NCBI RefSeq assembly: GCF_902809865.1
Contig: NZ_CADDWH010000001.1
Location: forward strand, 2,170,001 to 2,234,000
Origin: Halobacillus sp. Marseille-Q1614
Lineage (GTDB): Bacteria > Bacillota > Bacilli > Bacillales > Halobacillaceae
Length of the DNA: 64,000 bases
Direction: 5' to 3'
Shown here one piece after another: positions 36,254-45,417 of this stretch. The position numbers and the translations under genes were made by a program. The stretch's first letter is position 1. The number at the start of each line of letters is the position of its first letter. The notes beneath the pieces were generated by a model. It saw only the letters and a program-made list of their open reading frames with translations, was not told the origin of the DNA and ran no database searches.

Positions 36254-37744
36254 CTACAGTGTGACACCTGACTTAAAGATCGCAATCTCACGGAAATTGT
36301 TTTTCTCATGATTTAACCACTCGCCATTTGCGACTTGTATAATGTACTCGATGAAGTTTTCGAGTAATTCTTCTGCCGGCTGGCCTTCTACTAAGCCTCC
36401 TGCATTAAAGTCGATCCAGTGCTTTTTATTTTCATAAAGTTGAGAGTTGGTAGAAATTTTCATCGTAGGAACGAAAGAACCAAATGGTGTACCTCTTCCT
36501 GTTGTAAACAAAACCATTTGGCATCCTGCAGCTCCCAGTGCTGTCGATGCGACGAGGTCGTTTCCCGGTGAACTCAGCAAATTCAGCCCTTTTGTCGTTA
36601 AACGTTCGCCGTATTTCAAAACGTCTGTCACTATAGATGTTCCCGCTTTCTGGGTACACCCTAAAGATTTATCCTCAAGGGTTGTAATCCCGCCATCTTT
36701 GTTCCCGGGAGAAGGGTTTTCATAGATAGGCTGTTTATGCTCGATAAAATACTGTTTAAAGTCGTTAATCAACTCTACCGTCTTATGGAACACTTCTTTA
36801 TTTTGGGCACGTTCCATTAAGAGGGTCTCTGCCCCGAACATTTCTGGTACCTCTGTTAAAACAGTTGTGCCGTTTTGAGCTGCGAGATAATCTGATAATC
36901 GCCCGAGCAGCGGGTTCGCTGTAATTCCTGAAAATCCATCCGAACCGCCGCACTTTAATCCAATTTTCAATTCAGATAAAGGCACTTCTTCTCTATGGTC
37001 ATCCTTCGCACTCTGATAGATTTCATGAAGAAGTTTGACGCCTTCTTCCATTTCGTTTGATACATCTTGAGAGGTAAGGAATTTGATTCTCTCTTCGTCA
37101 AAATCTCCTAGTGATTCTCTAAATTCATTGACACTATTATTCTCACAGCCTAACCCGAGAACTAGGACGCCGCCAGCATTGGGGTGTTTTACAGCATTCC
37201 CCAGAATCGTACGCGTATTTACGTGGTCGTCTCCCAGCTGTGAACAGCCATAGTTATGGTTGAGCACTTGAATATTATCAAACGGAGCAATATCGCCAAC
37301 TTCTGATTGAAAAATTTTAATAATCTGCTCAGCGATGCCGTTAACGCATCCTACCGTTGGAACGATCCACAGCTCATTGCGGATACCGACATTGCCGTCT
37401 TTTCTTCTGAATCCCTTGAATGTGCGTTCTTCCAAAGAATAAGGGTTATCTACGAACTTCGGCTCATAATGATAATCTTGGACACCGTCTAAGTTCGTCT
37501 TCGTATTGTGCGTGTGCACCCAATCTCCCGCTTGCACTGCCGTCTTTGTATGACCAATCGGGAAACCGTATTTAAGAATATCGCTTCCTTCCTCCATATC
37601 AGCAAGAGCGATTTTGTGACCTCTTGGGATATCGCTTTTCAGCTCAAGGTTCTGCCCTTCCAAGTGAATAGAGGTTCCTTTTTTCAACTCTTTTAAAGCG
37701 ATCACAACATTATCTTTGTCATTAATTCTTAGAAACTCTTCCAC
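36254..37744 (-). CDS. uxaA: altronate dehydratase UxaA
   Basis: Dehydrates D-altronate to 2-keto-3-deoxygluconate. It is 496 aa long. The N-terminal SAF-type domain (about 1-90, KGTSIHLEGQNLELKSDIPRGHKIAL) is followed by the UxaA/GarD core (FKGFRRKDGNVGIRNELWIVPTVGCVN), with conserved NHNYGCSQLGDD, GLGCENN, GLKCGGSDGFSGITANP and TTGRGTPFGS. It starts with GTG, six bases behind AGAGGTGA. Last gene of uxaB-uxaC-uxaA. Metal dependence is known for the family. Confidence 0.96.
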   Translation of the reverse strand: MEEFLRINDKDNVVIALKELKKGTSIHLEGQNLELKSDIPRGHKIALADMEEGSDILKYGFPIGHTKTAVQAGDWVHTHNTKTNLDGVQDYHYEPKFVDNPYSLEERTFKGFRRKDGNVGIRNELWIVPTVGCVNGIAEQIIKIFQSEVGDIAPFDNIQVLNHNYGCSQLGDDHVNTRTILGNAVKHPNAGGVLVLGLGCENNSVNEFRESLGDFDEERIKFLTSQDVSNEMEEGVKLLHEIYQSAKDDHREEVPLSELKIGLKCGGSDGFSGITANPLLGRLSDYLAAQNGTTVLTEVPEMFGAETLLMERAQNKEVFHKTVELINDFKQYFIEHKQPIYENPSPGNKDGGITTLEDKSLGCTQKAGTSIVTDVLKYGERLTTKGLNLLSSPGNDLVASTALGAAGCQMVLFTTGRGTPFGSFVPTMKISTNSQLYENKKHWIDFNAGGLVEGQPAEELLENFIEYIIQVANGEWLNHEKNNFREIAIFKSGVTL

Positions 37745-37761
37745 TGTTGTTCACCTCTTCC

Positions 37762-39189
37762 TCACGATACTGTGAGATTCTGAGTCTTCTTCTGAAAACC
37801 TAAATATTGTTCAGCATTTCTATAAGAAATATCCTGAATAATTGGTCCAAGCAATTCATCATCATTTGGAACTTCGCCATTTTCTACCCATGATGCTAAC
37901 AGGTCACATAGGATGCGGCGGAAATATTCATGCCTTGTATAGGAGAGGAAGCTTCTTGAATCTGTCAGCATTCCAATGAACTGGCTGAGCAGCCCCATGT
38001 CAGCAAGCGTTTTCATTTGTGACAGCATGCCTTCTTTTGTGTCGTTAAACCACCAGGCCGTACCAAACTGAATTTTCCCAGGAATCCCTTCCCCCTGGAA
38101 GCTTCCAGTGATTGATGCCAGTACCGGGTTGTCTTTAGGGTTTAGTGAATACAAGACTGTTTTTGGAAGAGCATCTTCTTTTTCTAGAGAATTTAGAAGT
38201 TTAGTCAATGGTTCTGCGATCTGTCCATCATTCATGCTGTCAAAACCAGTATCCGGTCCCAGCCTGTCGAACATTTTTGAGTTGTTGTTTCTTAAAGCAC
38301 TAATGTGGTACTGCATCACCCAGCCTAATTTAGCATAAATTTTACCTAAGAAATTAAGCGTGTATGTTTTATACTTCGCTTCTTCTGAACGGCTGACTTT
38401 GCTGCCATTCTTTGCTTTGGCGAAGATTTGGCTGACCTCTTCCAGAGTTGCTTCTTCGTACAGAATTTCATCTAAGGCATGGTCCGATACCCGGCCGCCA
38501 ACCTCGTGGAAAAATTGAGCCCGAGCGTCAAGCGCTGCTAAAAAGTCTTCATAATTTTGAATGGAAATGTCCGCTGATTGTTCAAGCTTTTCCACCCAGT
38601 CAGTAAACCCTTCCCGATTTAACTCTAAGCCTTTATCAGGCCGGTAACTAGGAAGTACGGTTGTTTCAAAATCACTTTCCTTCAATTGCTGATGATATTC
38701 CAGAGTATCTGCAGGGTCATCTGTTGTGCATATGACTTTTACATTGGAAGTTTTGATTAAATCCCGCACACCAAAGTCGTTTTTATTTAACTGATGGTTC
38801 ACGCTCTCCCATACTTCATCCGCTGTATCTTCATTTAAAGCAACATAAATATTAAAATAACGCTGCAGTTCTAAATGAGTCCAGGTGTAAACAGGATTTC
38901 CGATTGATTTTGGAACCGTCTTGGCCCAGGCCAGAAACTTTTCGTAAGAGGAGGCATCTCCAGTAATATACTTTTCTTCAATGCCGTTAGCCCTCATCAG
39001 CCTCCATTTGTAATGATCACCGTCGAGCCAGATATCAGTAATTGTCTTATAGGATTTGTTTTCATAGATTTCCTTTGGACTTAAATGACAATGATAATCG
39101 ATGATCGGCATGTCTTTTGCATAATTGTTATATAAGTGTTCAGCTGTTTTGCTGTTTAATAAAAACTTCTCATCCATAAAATTTTTCAA
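37762..39189 (-). CDS. uxaC: glucuronate/galacturonate isomerase UxaC
   Basis: Isomerises D-galacturonate to D-tagaturonate and D-glucuronate to D-fructuronate. It is a 475-aa amidohydrolase-fold protein with MPIIDYHCHLSPKEI (metal His pair), the TTDDPAD segment and GMLTDSRSFLSYTRHEYFRRILC near the end. The start is TTG at 39189: AAAGGTGG lies seven bases upstream, whereas the in-frame ATG at 39177 is 19 bases away, so the TTG is better supported. Middle gene of the uxaBCA operon. Confidence 0.96.
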   Translation of the reverse strand: MKNFMDEKFLLNSKTAEHLYNNYAKDMPIIDYHCHLSPKEIYENKSYKTITDIWLDGDHYKWRLMRANGIEEKYITGDASSYEKFLAWAKTVPKSIGNPVYTWTHLELQRYFNIYVALNEDTADEVWESVNHQLNKNDFGVRDLIKTSNVKVICTTDDPADTLEYHQQLKESDFETTVLPSYRPDKGLELNREGFTDWVEKLEQSADISIQNYEDFLAALDARAQFFHEVGGRVSDHALDEILYEEATLEEVSQIFAKAKNGSKVSRSEEAKYKTYTLNFLGKIYAKLGWVMQYHISALRNNNSKMFDRLGPDTGFDSMNDGQIAEPLTKLLNSLEKEDALPKTVLYSLNPKDNPVLASITGSFQGEGIPGKIQFGTAWWFNDTKEGMLSQMKTLADMGLLSQFIGMLTDSRSFLSYTRHEYFRRILCDLLASWVENGEVPNDDELLGPIIQDISYRNAEQYLGFQKKTQNLTVS

Positions 39190-39210
39190 TGGGATCCCAC
39201 CTTTGCGTTT

Positions 39211-40728
39211 TTATACAGGCTTTGCGCTGTTAAGCATTTCCTTCATCGCAACCTTTGCTCCATTTTCCTCGATAGCTTCAAAGAAATGAACGACAGCTCT
39301 CGTCATACCAGGCAGCTGATTCAGGTCCCTTCCCCATACCTTTTCATTACTTAATACTTCTTGAATGGTGATCGAACCTTCCGTCTGCCAAAATTGCATA
39401 AACGTCTGCAGAACGACTTCATCATCTCTCACCTTATACTCCACTCCGTCTTTTACACTTAAAAAGTGGCCATCATGAATCGTTGTCGGTCGGTAGTAAT
39501 GGAATAACGCAGCGATCGAGAAGCTGAATGCATCCGGCACTCTCTGATGAAGCTCGATATGTTTATTTAATAAAGGAAATACGCGGCTTTTCATTTTCTG
39601 AACGGCGTTTAACCCTAAATCTGACAACTGGTGTTTAACGAATGGATTTTGAAATCGTTCCATAACGGAGTCAGCAAACGCTTTCTTTTCTTCTTGTTCA
39701 AAAGAAAGCAGCGGTAAGATATCCTTGAAAATCACCCGTTTAACATAAGAGCTGCTCACCGGATTTTCCATCACTTCTCTAACAGTCTTTAATCCTGATA
39801 AAAATCCGACAGAAAATAATAACGTATGAGGAGCATTGAGAAGACTCACCTTCATTTCTCTAAAAGGCTGAACTTCGCCCCACTTTACGTTTAGCCCCGC
39901 CTCTAGAAATGGAAGCTTATTCTTCAGCTCTTTATCTGACTCAATCACAAACAGATGAAAAGGTTCACCCACAGCCATTAAAATATCCTGGTAACCCAGC
40001 TTTTGCTCCCATTCGTCAAGATTTTCCCTCGGAAATCCTGGAACAATTCGATCGACTAGTGTATTACAAAATATATTATGCTTTTCAACCCATTGGATAA
40101 ATTCCTCGTCTAAGTCCCATTCTTTCGCTAACCGGATAACAATCGACTGAAGCAGTGACCCGTTTTCTTCTATAAGTTCACATGGAATAATGACAAAACC
40201 TGCTTCAGGATCACCTTTAGCATAAATGAAGCGTCGGTGCATCAAGGCGGTCAGCTTTGCTGGAAAGGATAACGGAGATTCTTTTACAGGATAATCCTCT
40301 TCCATATACACAACACCGGCTTCTGTCGTATTCGAGAAAATAAACTCGATTGAATCTTTTTCCGCAAGAGAGAGAAAAGCTTCCCACTCATCATAAGGAT
40401 TAATACTTCTTGAAATTGAAGAGTTGATTTCAATCTCCTGTTTTTCTTTTCCGTCTTCAATTCCTTGAAGGATAGTTGTATAGAGATTATCCTGTTTTTT
40501 CAGCTTAGGAACTACCTTCCCATGAGGGGTTGGCTGAATCGCCACGGTTCGGCCATTAAAAAGATCTTGTTTATTCATTTGCTGAATCATCCAATTGATA
40601 TAAGCCCGAAGAAAATTTCCTTCACCAAATTGAATCACTTTCTCTGGCAGCTCTTTTTGGATTAACTCTTTATCAGTAGCTGAAATATGAGACAGCTTTG
40701 AGATATTATCTTTATTAAGTGTGATCAT
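39211..40728 (-). CDS. uxaB: tagaturonate reductase UxaB
   Basis: NADH-dependent reductase converting D-tagaturonate to D-altronate; mannitol dehydrogenase-like family with Rossmann and C-terminal helical domains. It is 505 aa from ATG 40728, which has GGAGGT nine bases upstream; longer frames would run through the operator region. VIQFGEGNFLRAYINWMIQ is the dinucleotide-binding start typical of the family, and the IVPGFPRE and SLLNAPHTLLFSVGFL segments are conserved. First gene of uxaBCA. Its upstream region carries two AACAACGTTGTT operators. Confidence 0.95.
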   Translation of the reverse strand: MITLNKDNISKLSHISATDKELIQKELPEKVIQFGEGNFLRAYINWMIQQMNKQDLFNGRTVAIQPTPHGKVVPKLKKQDNLYTTILQGIEDGKEKQEIEINSSISRSINPYDEWEAFLSLAEKDSIEFIFSNTTEAGVVYMEEDYPVKESPLSFPAKLTALMHRRFIYAKGDPEAGFVIIPCELIEENGSLLQSIVIRLAKEWDLDEEFIQWVEKHNIFCNTLVDRIVPGFPRENLDEWEQKLGYQDILMAVGEPFHLFVIESDKELKNKLPFLEAGLNVKWGEVQPFREMKVSLLNAPHTLLFSVGFLSGLKTVREVMENPVSSSYVKRVIFKDILPLLSFEQEEKKAFADSVMERFQNPFVKHQLSDLGLNAVQKMKSRVFPLLNKHIELHQRVPDAFSFSIAALFHYYRPTTIHDGHFLSVKDGVEYKVRDDEVVLQTFMQFWQTEGSITIQEVLSNEKVWGRDLNQLPGMTRAVVHFFEAIEENGAKVAMKEMLNSAKPV

Positions 40729-40746
40729 GAAGGATTTACCTCCTAT

Positions 40747-40776
40747 ATTAAAAATAACAACGTTGTTATTTTTAAT
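40747..40776 (-). promoter_or_regulatory. uxaB operator O1 (perfect 30-bp palindrome)
   Basis: Perfect inverted repeat centred on AACAACGTTGTT (40756-40767) with flanks ATTAAAAAT/ATTTTTAAT. It lies between the -10 and the ribosome binding site of uxaB and shares its 12-bp core with the kduD operator at 17094-17105. Confidence 0.85.
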
Positions 40777-40785
40777 GAAAAAAAT

Positions 40786-40791
40786 ATTATA
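40786..40791 (-). promoter_or_regulatory. uxaB -10 element
   Basis: TATAAT on the minus strand, sitting between the two operators; the -35 is poor and would fall within the upstream operator region, suggesting tight repression or a need for help. Confidence 0.55.
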
Positions 40792-40812
40792 CTCAGGGGA
40801 AATGAGGGAATG

Positions 40813-40826
40813 TAACAACGTTGTTA
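40813..40826 (-). promoter_or_regulatory. uxaB operator O2
   Basis: TAACAACGTTGTTA, a perfect 14-bp palindrome with the same core, centred 58 bp upstream of O1 and overlapping the -35 region. Paired operators at this spacing are typical of LacI-family repression. Confidence 0.82.
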
Positions 40827-41004
40827 TTTATAGTGTATTTATATATCTTCCAAAAGTCAATGGGATAACACAACATTTGTATGAAAAGTTTGAATATTAC
40901 TTCTTGTTTAGGAAATCACTAAGTGGGTATGGAGAACTAACCCCTGCCTTCACCCTCCATCTAATGACCCATTTTTTACCAAAATTATTTGAAAGGAGAT
41001 CTCT

Positions 41005-42492
41005 ATGAAAAAGGTAACTTCAGTTTTTTGGATCGCTCTTGCGATTACCTTATTTTCAGTTCTATGGGGCTCACTAGCTCCAAAAAATTTAGAAACGATT
41101 ACAGGAAATATTCAAGCTTATATTTCTACTCATTTTGGCTGGTATTATTTATTAATTGTTACATTCTTCGTTGTTTTCTGCTTATACATGATTGTAAGTC
41201 CTTATGGCAAAATGAAATTAGGGAAGCCTGACGATAAGCCTGATTACAGCTATCCTACCTGGTTTGCCATGTTATTCAGTGCCGGGATGGGAATCGGGCT
41301 TGTTTTTTTTGGTGCTGCTGCACCGATTCAGCAGTATATGACTAACCCTCCTTATGGTGAACCCGGATCAGAAGAAGCACTCGCCAATGCAATGCCTATA
41401 ACTTTTTTCCATTATGGTGTTCACGCCTGGGGGATTTATGCAATTGTTGCCCTTGTATTAGCTTACTTTAAATTCCGTCGTGGGGCTCCGGGGTTAGTAA
41501 GTGCCACACTCGAACCTTTATTTGGAGAGAAAATGAAAGGTCCGTGGGGAAAACTTGTCGATGTGGTAGCTGTATTCGCTACAGTGGTAGGTGTGGCAAC
41601 TACGCTTGGATTCGGTGCCGCACAAATTAATGGAGGAGTTACTTATTTAACTGGGATAGGAGAAGGTTTTGGGATACAACTTCTCATTATTGTAATTGTA
41701 ACGGTATTATTTATGATTTCCGCTTATACAGGAATAAGTAAAGGCATTAAATATTTAAGTAATGCCAACATGGGATTAGCCGTTATTTTATTTCTAATCA
41801 TGATCATTATCGGACCTACCCTTTATATTATGAATATGATGGTTGATTCACTTGGAGCTTATCTTCAAAACCTGCCGCGGGAAAGCCTGCGCGTAGCTCC
41901 CAATAACGAAGATCAACAACAGTGGATTAATAACTGGACTGTGTTTTTCTGGGCATGGTGGATCGCCTGGTCTCCATTTGTCGGTATTTTTATCGCCCGT
42001 GTTTCCAAAGGTCGAACCATCCGGGAATTTTTGTCCGGTGTGTTACTTGTTCCATCTCTTGTCAGCTTCTTATGGTTCTCTACATTTGGAAGTTCTGCAA
42101 TAGAAAAGCAGAATGCCGGTGCCGACCTTGCTAGTTTAGCACCTGAGCAAATGCTGTTTGGTGTATTTGACCAATACCCTTTAAGCTTGCTGTTATCGAT
42201 TATTGCGATGATGCTCATCGCTACATTCTTTATTACATCAGCTGACTCTGCAACCTTCGTATTAGGGATGCAGACCACCAACGGTTCGTTAAATCCTCCA
42301 AAAGCTGTTAAGTTTGCATGGGGGATTGCCCAATCTGCTACTGCCGCTGTTCTTCTGTACACCGGCGGCTTACAGGCACTGCAAAATGCATTAATTTCAG
42401 CAGCCTTTCCGTTCTCATTCATTATGCTGCTGATGGTCTATTCACTGTTTAAAGCTTTAAGAGCAGACAAAGCAGCACTTGACCGCCAGTGA
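41005..42492 (+). CDS. BCCT-family osmolyte transporter (OpuD/BetL-like)
   Basis: Sodium-coupled glycine betaine/choline/carnitine transporter, 12 helices, 495 aa. The glycine-rich stretch FSAGMGIGLVFFGAAAP and the tryptophan-rich helix FFWAWWIAWSPFVGIFIARVSKGRTIREF (BCCT signature) are intact, supporting betaine-type substrate uptake for osmoprotection. It shows a strong AAAGGAG site. Divergent from uxaB, with the uxa operators between the two genes, and followed by a terminator. Confidence 0.93.
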   Translation: MKKVTSVFWIALAITLFSVLWGSLAPKNLETITGNIQAYISTHFGWYYLLIVTFFVVFCLYMIVSPYGKMKLGKPDDKPDYSYPTWFAMLFSAGMGIGLVFFGAAAPIQQYMTNPPYGEPGSEEALANAMPITFFHYGVHAWGIYAIVALVLAYFKFRRGAPGLVSATLEPLFGEKMKGPWGKLVDVVAVFATVVGVATTLGFGAAQINGGVTYLTGIGEGFGIQLLIIVIVTVLFMISAYTGISKGIKYLSNANMGLAVILFLIMIIIGPTLYIMNMMVDSLGAYLQNLPRESLRVAPNNEDQQQWINNWTVFFWAWWIAWSPFVGIFIARVSKGRTIREFLSGVLLVPSLVSFLWFSTFGSSAIEKQNAGADLASLAPEQMLFGVFDQYPLSLLLSIIAMMLIATFFITSADSATFVLGMQTTNGSLNPPKAVKFAWGIAQSATAAVLLYTGGLQALQNALISAAFPFSFIMLLMVYSLFKALRADKAALDRQ

Positions 42493-42511
42493 AAACGAAT
42501 GAACCTAATTG

Positions 42512-42548
42512 AAAAGAGAGCCCTTAATTTCTTTTAGGGCTCTCTTTT
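42512..42548 (+). terminator. terminator of the BCCT gene
   Basis: AAAAGAGAGCCCT pairs with AGGGCTCTCTTTT around an 11-base loop; the symmetric A/T flanks could serve both the plus-strand BCCT gene and the converging yitT-like gene. Confidence 0.9.
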
Positions 42549-42574
42549 GTATTTATTCTTTTTTGCTTCGCACC

Positions 42575-43510
42575 CTAATGAATATTATGCTTCTTGAATC
42601 GCCCGCCGCGTACTTCATCTACATCAGCCACGGCTAAAAAAGCTCCAGGATCAATATCATCTACAATAGCCTTCAGCTTCGCTTCTTCGAGCCGGGTCAC
42701 GACACAATACACAATTTTTTTATCGTCGCCTGTATAGGCGCCTTCCCCGTGAAAATAGGTGACTCCCCTGCCAAGACGGTCAATAATAGCTCGGCCGATT
42801 TCTTCCCAATGATCACTAATGATTGTAGCCGATTTCGATTCATCAAGACCGTCGATTACAATATCAATCGTTTTAAAAGCAATGAAATAAGCTAATACCG
42901 AATACATAGCGTTATTCCAACCGAGTACGAATCCTCCTACTGTAAAAATAAAAAAGTTAATAAACATAATAATTTCACCGACAGAGAAGACTAGCTTGCG
43001 GTTAAATAAAATCGCTAATACCTCTGTACCGTCCAGGGCACCACCATACCTGATCACAAAACCTATGCCGACACCAATCGTGATACCGCCAAAAACAGTA
43101 GCCAGCAATACATCCTCTGTAAACGGAGGTACAGAATGCAATAAATAGGTGGTAACTGAAAGGACAGAAATACCAAATAATGTGGAGAATGAAAAAGTTT
43201 TACCTAAAATTTTATATCCCATAAAAAGGAATGGAATATTTAAAAAGAAGAGGAAAAGTCCAATCGGAATATCTGACAGGTAGGAGAGGATAATGGAAAT
43301 ACCCACTATCCCTCCATCCATAATGCCGTTAGGTACAAGAAAAATTTCAATTCCTGCCCCCATAAGGATGGCACCTAAAAAAATAAACAATCCTCTTTTC
43401 AGAATCATCGTTTTACTCAGCTTTTTGTGTTCACTTTTGACTTTGGTTTCAGCTTTCGCTTCGGTTTTGGTTTTGGCTTCGGTTTTGGTTTTGGCTTCGG
43501 CTTTTTCCAT
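42575..43510 (-). CDS. YitT-family membrane protein with repetitive charged N-terminal tail
   Basis: Five- to six-helix YitT/DUF161 membrane protein with a C-terminal cytoplasmic DUF2179 domain (VTYFHGEGAYTGDDKKIVYCVVTRLEEAKLKAIVDDIDPGAFLAVADVDEVRGGRF). Function of the family is unknown. I use ATG 43510, 12 bases after GAGGAG; a TTG at 43522 abuts the binding site. Residues 2-31 are a low-complexity Lys/Thr/Glu/Ala tail (AKTKTEAKTKTEAKAETKVK) encoded by an 18-bp tandem repeat, unusual for this family. About 311 aa. Confidence 0.88.
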   Translation of the reverse strand: MEKAEAKTKTEAKTKTEAKAETKVKSEHKKLSKTMILKRGLFIFLGAILMGAGIEIFLVPNGIMDGGIVGISIILSYLSDIPIGLFLFFLNIPFLFMGYKILGKTFSFSTLFGISVLSVTTYLLHSVPPFTEDVLLATVFGGITIGVGIGFVIRYGGALDGTEVLAILFNRKLVFSVGEIIMFINFFIFTVGGFVLGWNNAMYSVLAYFIAFKTIDIVIDGLDESKSATIISDHWEEIGRAIIDRLGRGVTYFHGEGAYTGDDKKIVYCVVTRLEEAKLKAIVDDIDPGAFLAVADVDEVRGGRFKKHNIH

Positions 43511-43846
43511 TAACAAAAACAACTCCTCGCGAATAGTTATTTTTATAACAGGTTGGATTCATTTTGTTTCTTAGTGGCAGCAGGAGCACCATCAGCACAA
43601 GTGTATTTAAACTATAATTGTACTGGCATTCAATTAAAAGAGGGAACAAATGAAGGTGGTTGGTCCTCGTTCTAATGTGGAGGATTTAATTTTAAGTATT
43701 TATTATTTGGAATAAGTACGAGTTTAACGATCTGAAAAGCGGTTCATATGGAAAGGCTGGCAATAGAATATGGCCTTGATTAAAAGAGTTGGTTAATTAA
43801 TTATATCAGTTTATCAGAAAAAATAAGAACATTTCCCTTAAAAAGG
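43511..43846. other. intergenic stretch between yitT-like and second BCCT genes
   Basis: No convincing gene. A 21-codon plus-strand frame at 43650 (MKVVGPRSNVEDLILSIYYLE) has a weak AGAGGG upstream but no other support. Presumably contains the yitT-like promoter. Confidence 0.3.
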
Positions 43847-43878
43847 AAAAGAAGCCCTTATTTTCAAGAGCTTCTTTT
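43847..43878 (-). terminator. terminator of the second BCCT gene
   Basis: AAAAGAAGC pairs with GCTTCTTTT around a 14-base loop that contains the stop codon of the BCCT gene; on the minus strand TCCTTTTT follows. Confidence 0.65.
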
Positions 43879-45417
43879 CAACTGGGTCTGTCTTACATTA
43901 TGTTTCCAAGCCTTGTCTTTATCAATCATCCGCTTCGCCGCATAGATGAGAATAAATTGAATAACGATGATTGGCAGCCCCATAAGACCGGAAATCACCT
44001 CTAATGGAGCAAGACCCCCGATTCTCATCAGGACAAGAGCAAGCGCCGTAATGATCGCAGCAATAATAATACGCAGAGTTTTTGGCGGTTCAAACTTACT
44101 CATATCCCTTGTGCTCGTATAGGCAGCCACCGTATACGTTGTTGAATCAAGAGTGGTTGTTAAGAAGATAAGGGCAACAATCATAAAGATAATGATGGAA
44201 ACTTCTCCAAATGGCAATGTGGATAATATCTCTGGAATAGCAGCCATTCTTGCTTCATTCTCTACAAGGTCAAGCACGGCAAGATCTCCATTCAGATAAC
44301 GGTGGACGCCCAACCCGCCTAGTACCCCTGTCGCAATCCAGGAGATCAAGGTAGGTGCCAGGAAGTACGTGAGAATCATTTCTTTGATCGTTCTTCCTCT
44401 AGAAATCTTGGCAGCGAACACACTGTGAAGCATAGCCCATGTGGCGCTGTAGGCAAACCAGAAGACGGTATTGCTTTGAATATGGGAGCTTTCTCCGTGA
44501 ACAGATTGAGTATCTAAGGAGAAGTTAAGGTAGTTAGATAATAAAAACGGTACACTATCTGAGAAATAGTTTAATATAAATACGCCCGGTCCGCCTATTA
44601 GTATGAATATAACGAAAATCCCAGCCAGATACATGTTCCATGTACTCAGACGCTTTATCCCTTTTTCTATACCTAAGTACGCACTTAGTGAAAATAAACA
44701 TACCCACACGATTGTGACGATAATGGTCATAGTAAATGTAACTTCAAAACCTGTAAGGTGGGACAAGTTATGGGTGATAATCGGTGCTCCAAGACCTAAA
44801 GTAACGGCGGCACCAGATAAAATACTGATAAGAAATAGAATATCAAAGATTTTTCCGCCGATTCCATCAGTAAACTTATCGCCAAAAATATCCCGGCAGG
44901 CTTCAGAGATTCTCATGAGCGGGCGTTTTTTTACGTGCAGGATATACCCCATAGCCGGTGCAATCATGACGAATATAGCGAAAACCTGCAGCCCCCATAA
45001 GAACATGCTGTAGGCATTCCCCCAAAGAAGAGCTTCAGCTGAGCCAGGCTCCACTCCCGCCGGTGGATCATTTGCAACAGATGTCCACTGCAGCATCCCT
45101 GTTCTCATAATCGTTGAACCTACACCCATGGCGATTAGAATGGACGCATATTCAAAGAGATTAAAACGGGGTTTTTCTTTTGGATTTCCCAGTACGACTT
45201 GGCCATATTTTGAAAAAGATAAATATAAACCCGCAACAACTAAAACAATTCCATACCATAAATAACCCCACGTAAACACTTCTACGATATAATCAAAAAC
45301 AGAATTCAATAATTCCAATGACTCTGCTTCATATAGAGCGAACGGAATACTAATTCCAATAATAATTAATAAGGATGGAATAAATATTTTGTAATCAATT
45401 AATTTCTTTCTATTCAT
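43864..45417 (-). CDS. divergent BCCT-family transporter
   Basis: BCCT transporter of 517 aa with about 12 helices and the conserved KISRGRTIKEMI loop. It departs from betaine carriers at both substrate motifs: the glycine-rich helix reads AMGVGSTIMRTGMLQW instead of GMGIGLVFFG, and the usual Trp-rich helix reads VFWFAYSATWAMLHSVF with only two of the usual tryptophans. In this family such changes accompany different substrates or loss of sodium coupling (CaiT-like antiport), so the substrate may be a non-betaine trimethylammonium compound. Strong GAGGAGG site; own terminator at 43847-43878. Confidence 0.88.
   Translation of the reverse strand: MNRKKLIDYKIFIPSLLIIIGISIPFALYEAESLELLNSVFDYIVEVFTWGYLWYGIVLVVAGLYLSFSKYGQVVLGNPKEKPRFNLFEYASILIAMGVGSTIMRTGMLQWTSVANDPPAGVEPGSAEALLWGNAYSMFLWGLQVFAIFVMIAPAMGYILHVKKRPLMRISEACRDIFGDKFTDGIGGKIFDILFLISILSGAAVTLGLGAPIITHNLSHLTGFEVTFTMTIIVTIVWVCLFSLSAYLGIEKGIKRLSTWNMYLAGIFVIFILIGGPGVFILNYFSDSVPFLLSNYLNFSLDTQSVHGESSHIQSNTVFWFAYSATWAMLHSVFAAKISRGRTIKEMILTYFLAPTLISWIATGVLGGLGVHRYLNGDLAVLDLVENEARMAAIPEILSTLPFGEVSIIIFMIVALIFLTTTLDSTTYTVAAYTSTRDMSKFEPPKTLRIIIAAIITALALVLMRIGGLAPLEVISGLMGLPIIVIQFILIYAAKRMIDKDKAWKHNVRQTQLKRSS

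Noticed and set aside
43293-43574. 93-codon plus-strand frame over the yitT-like tail
   Set aside because: It is the complement of the Lys/Thr/Glu repeat and yields a low-complexity Val/Leu/Ala run; the minus-strand YitT frame explains the region.
43650-43715. 21-codon plus-strand frame with AGAGGG upstream
   Set aside because: Too short, weak binding site, no terminator or family resemblance.
41005-45417. Possible duplication of one BCCT gene
   Set aside because: The two proteins differ at the substrate motifs and throughout, so they are not a recent tandem duplication.
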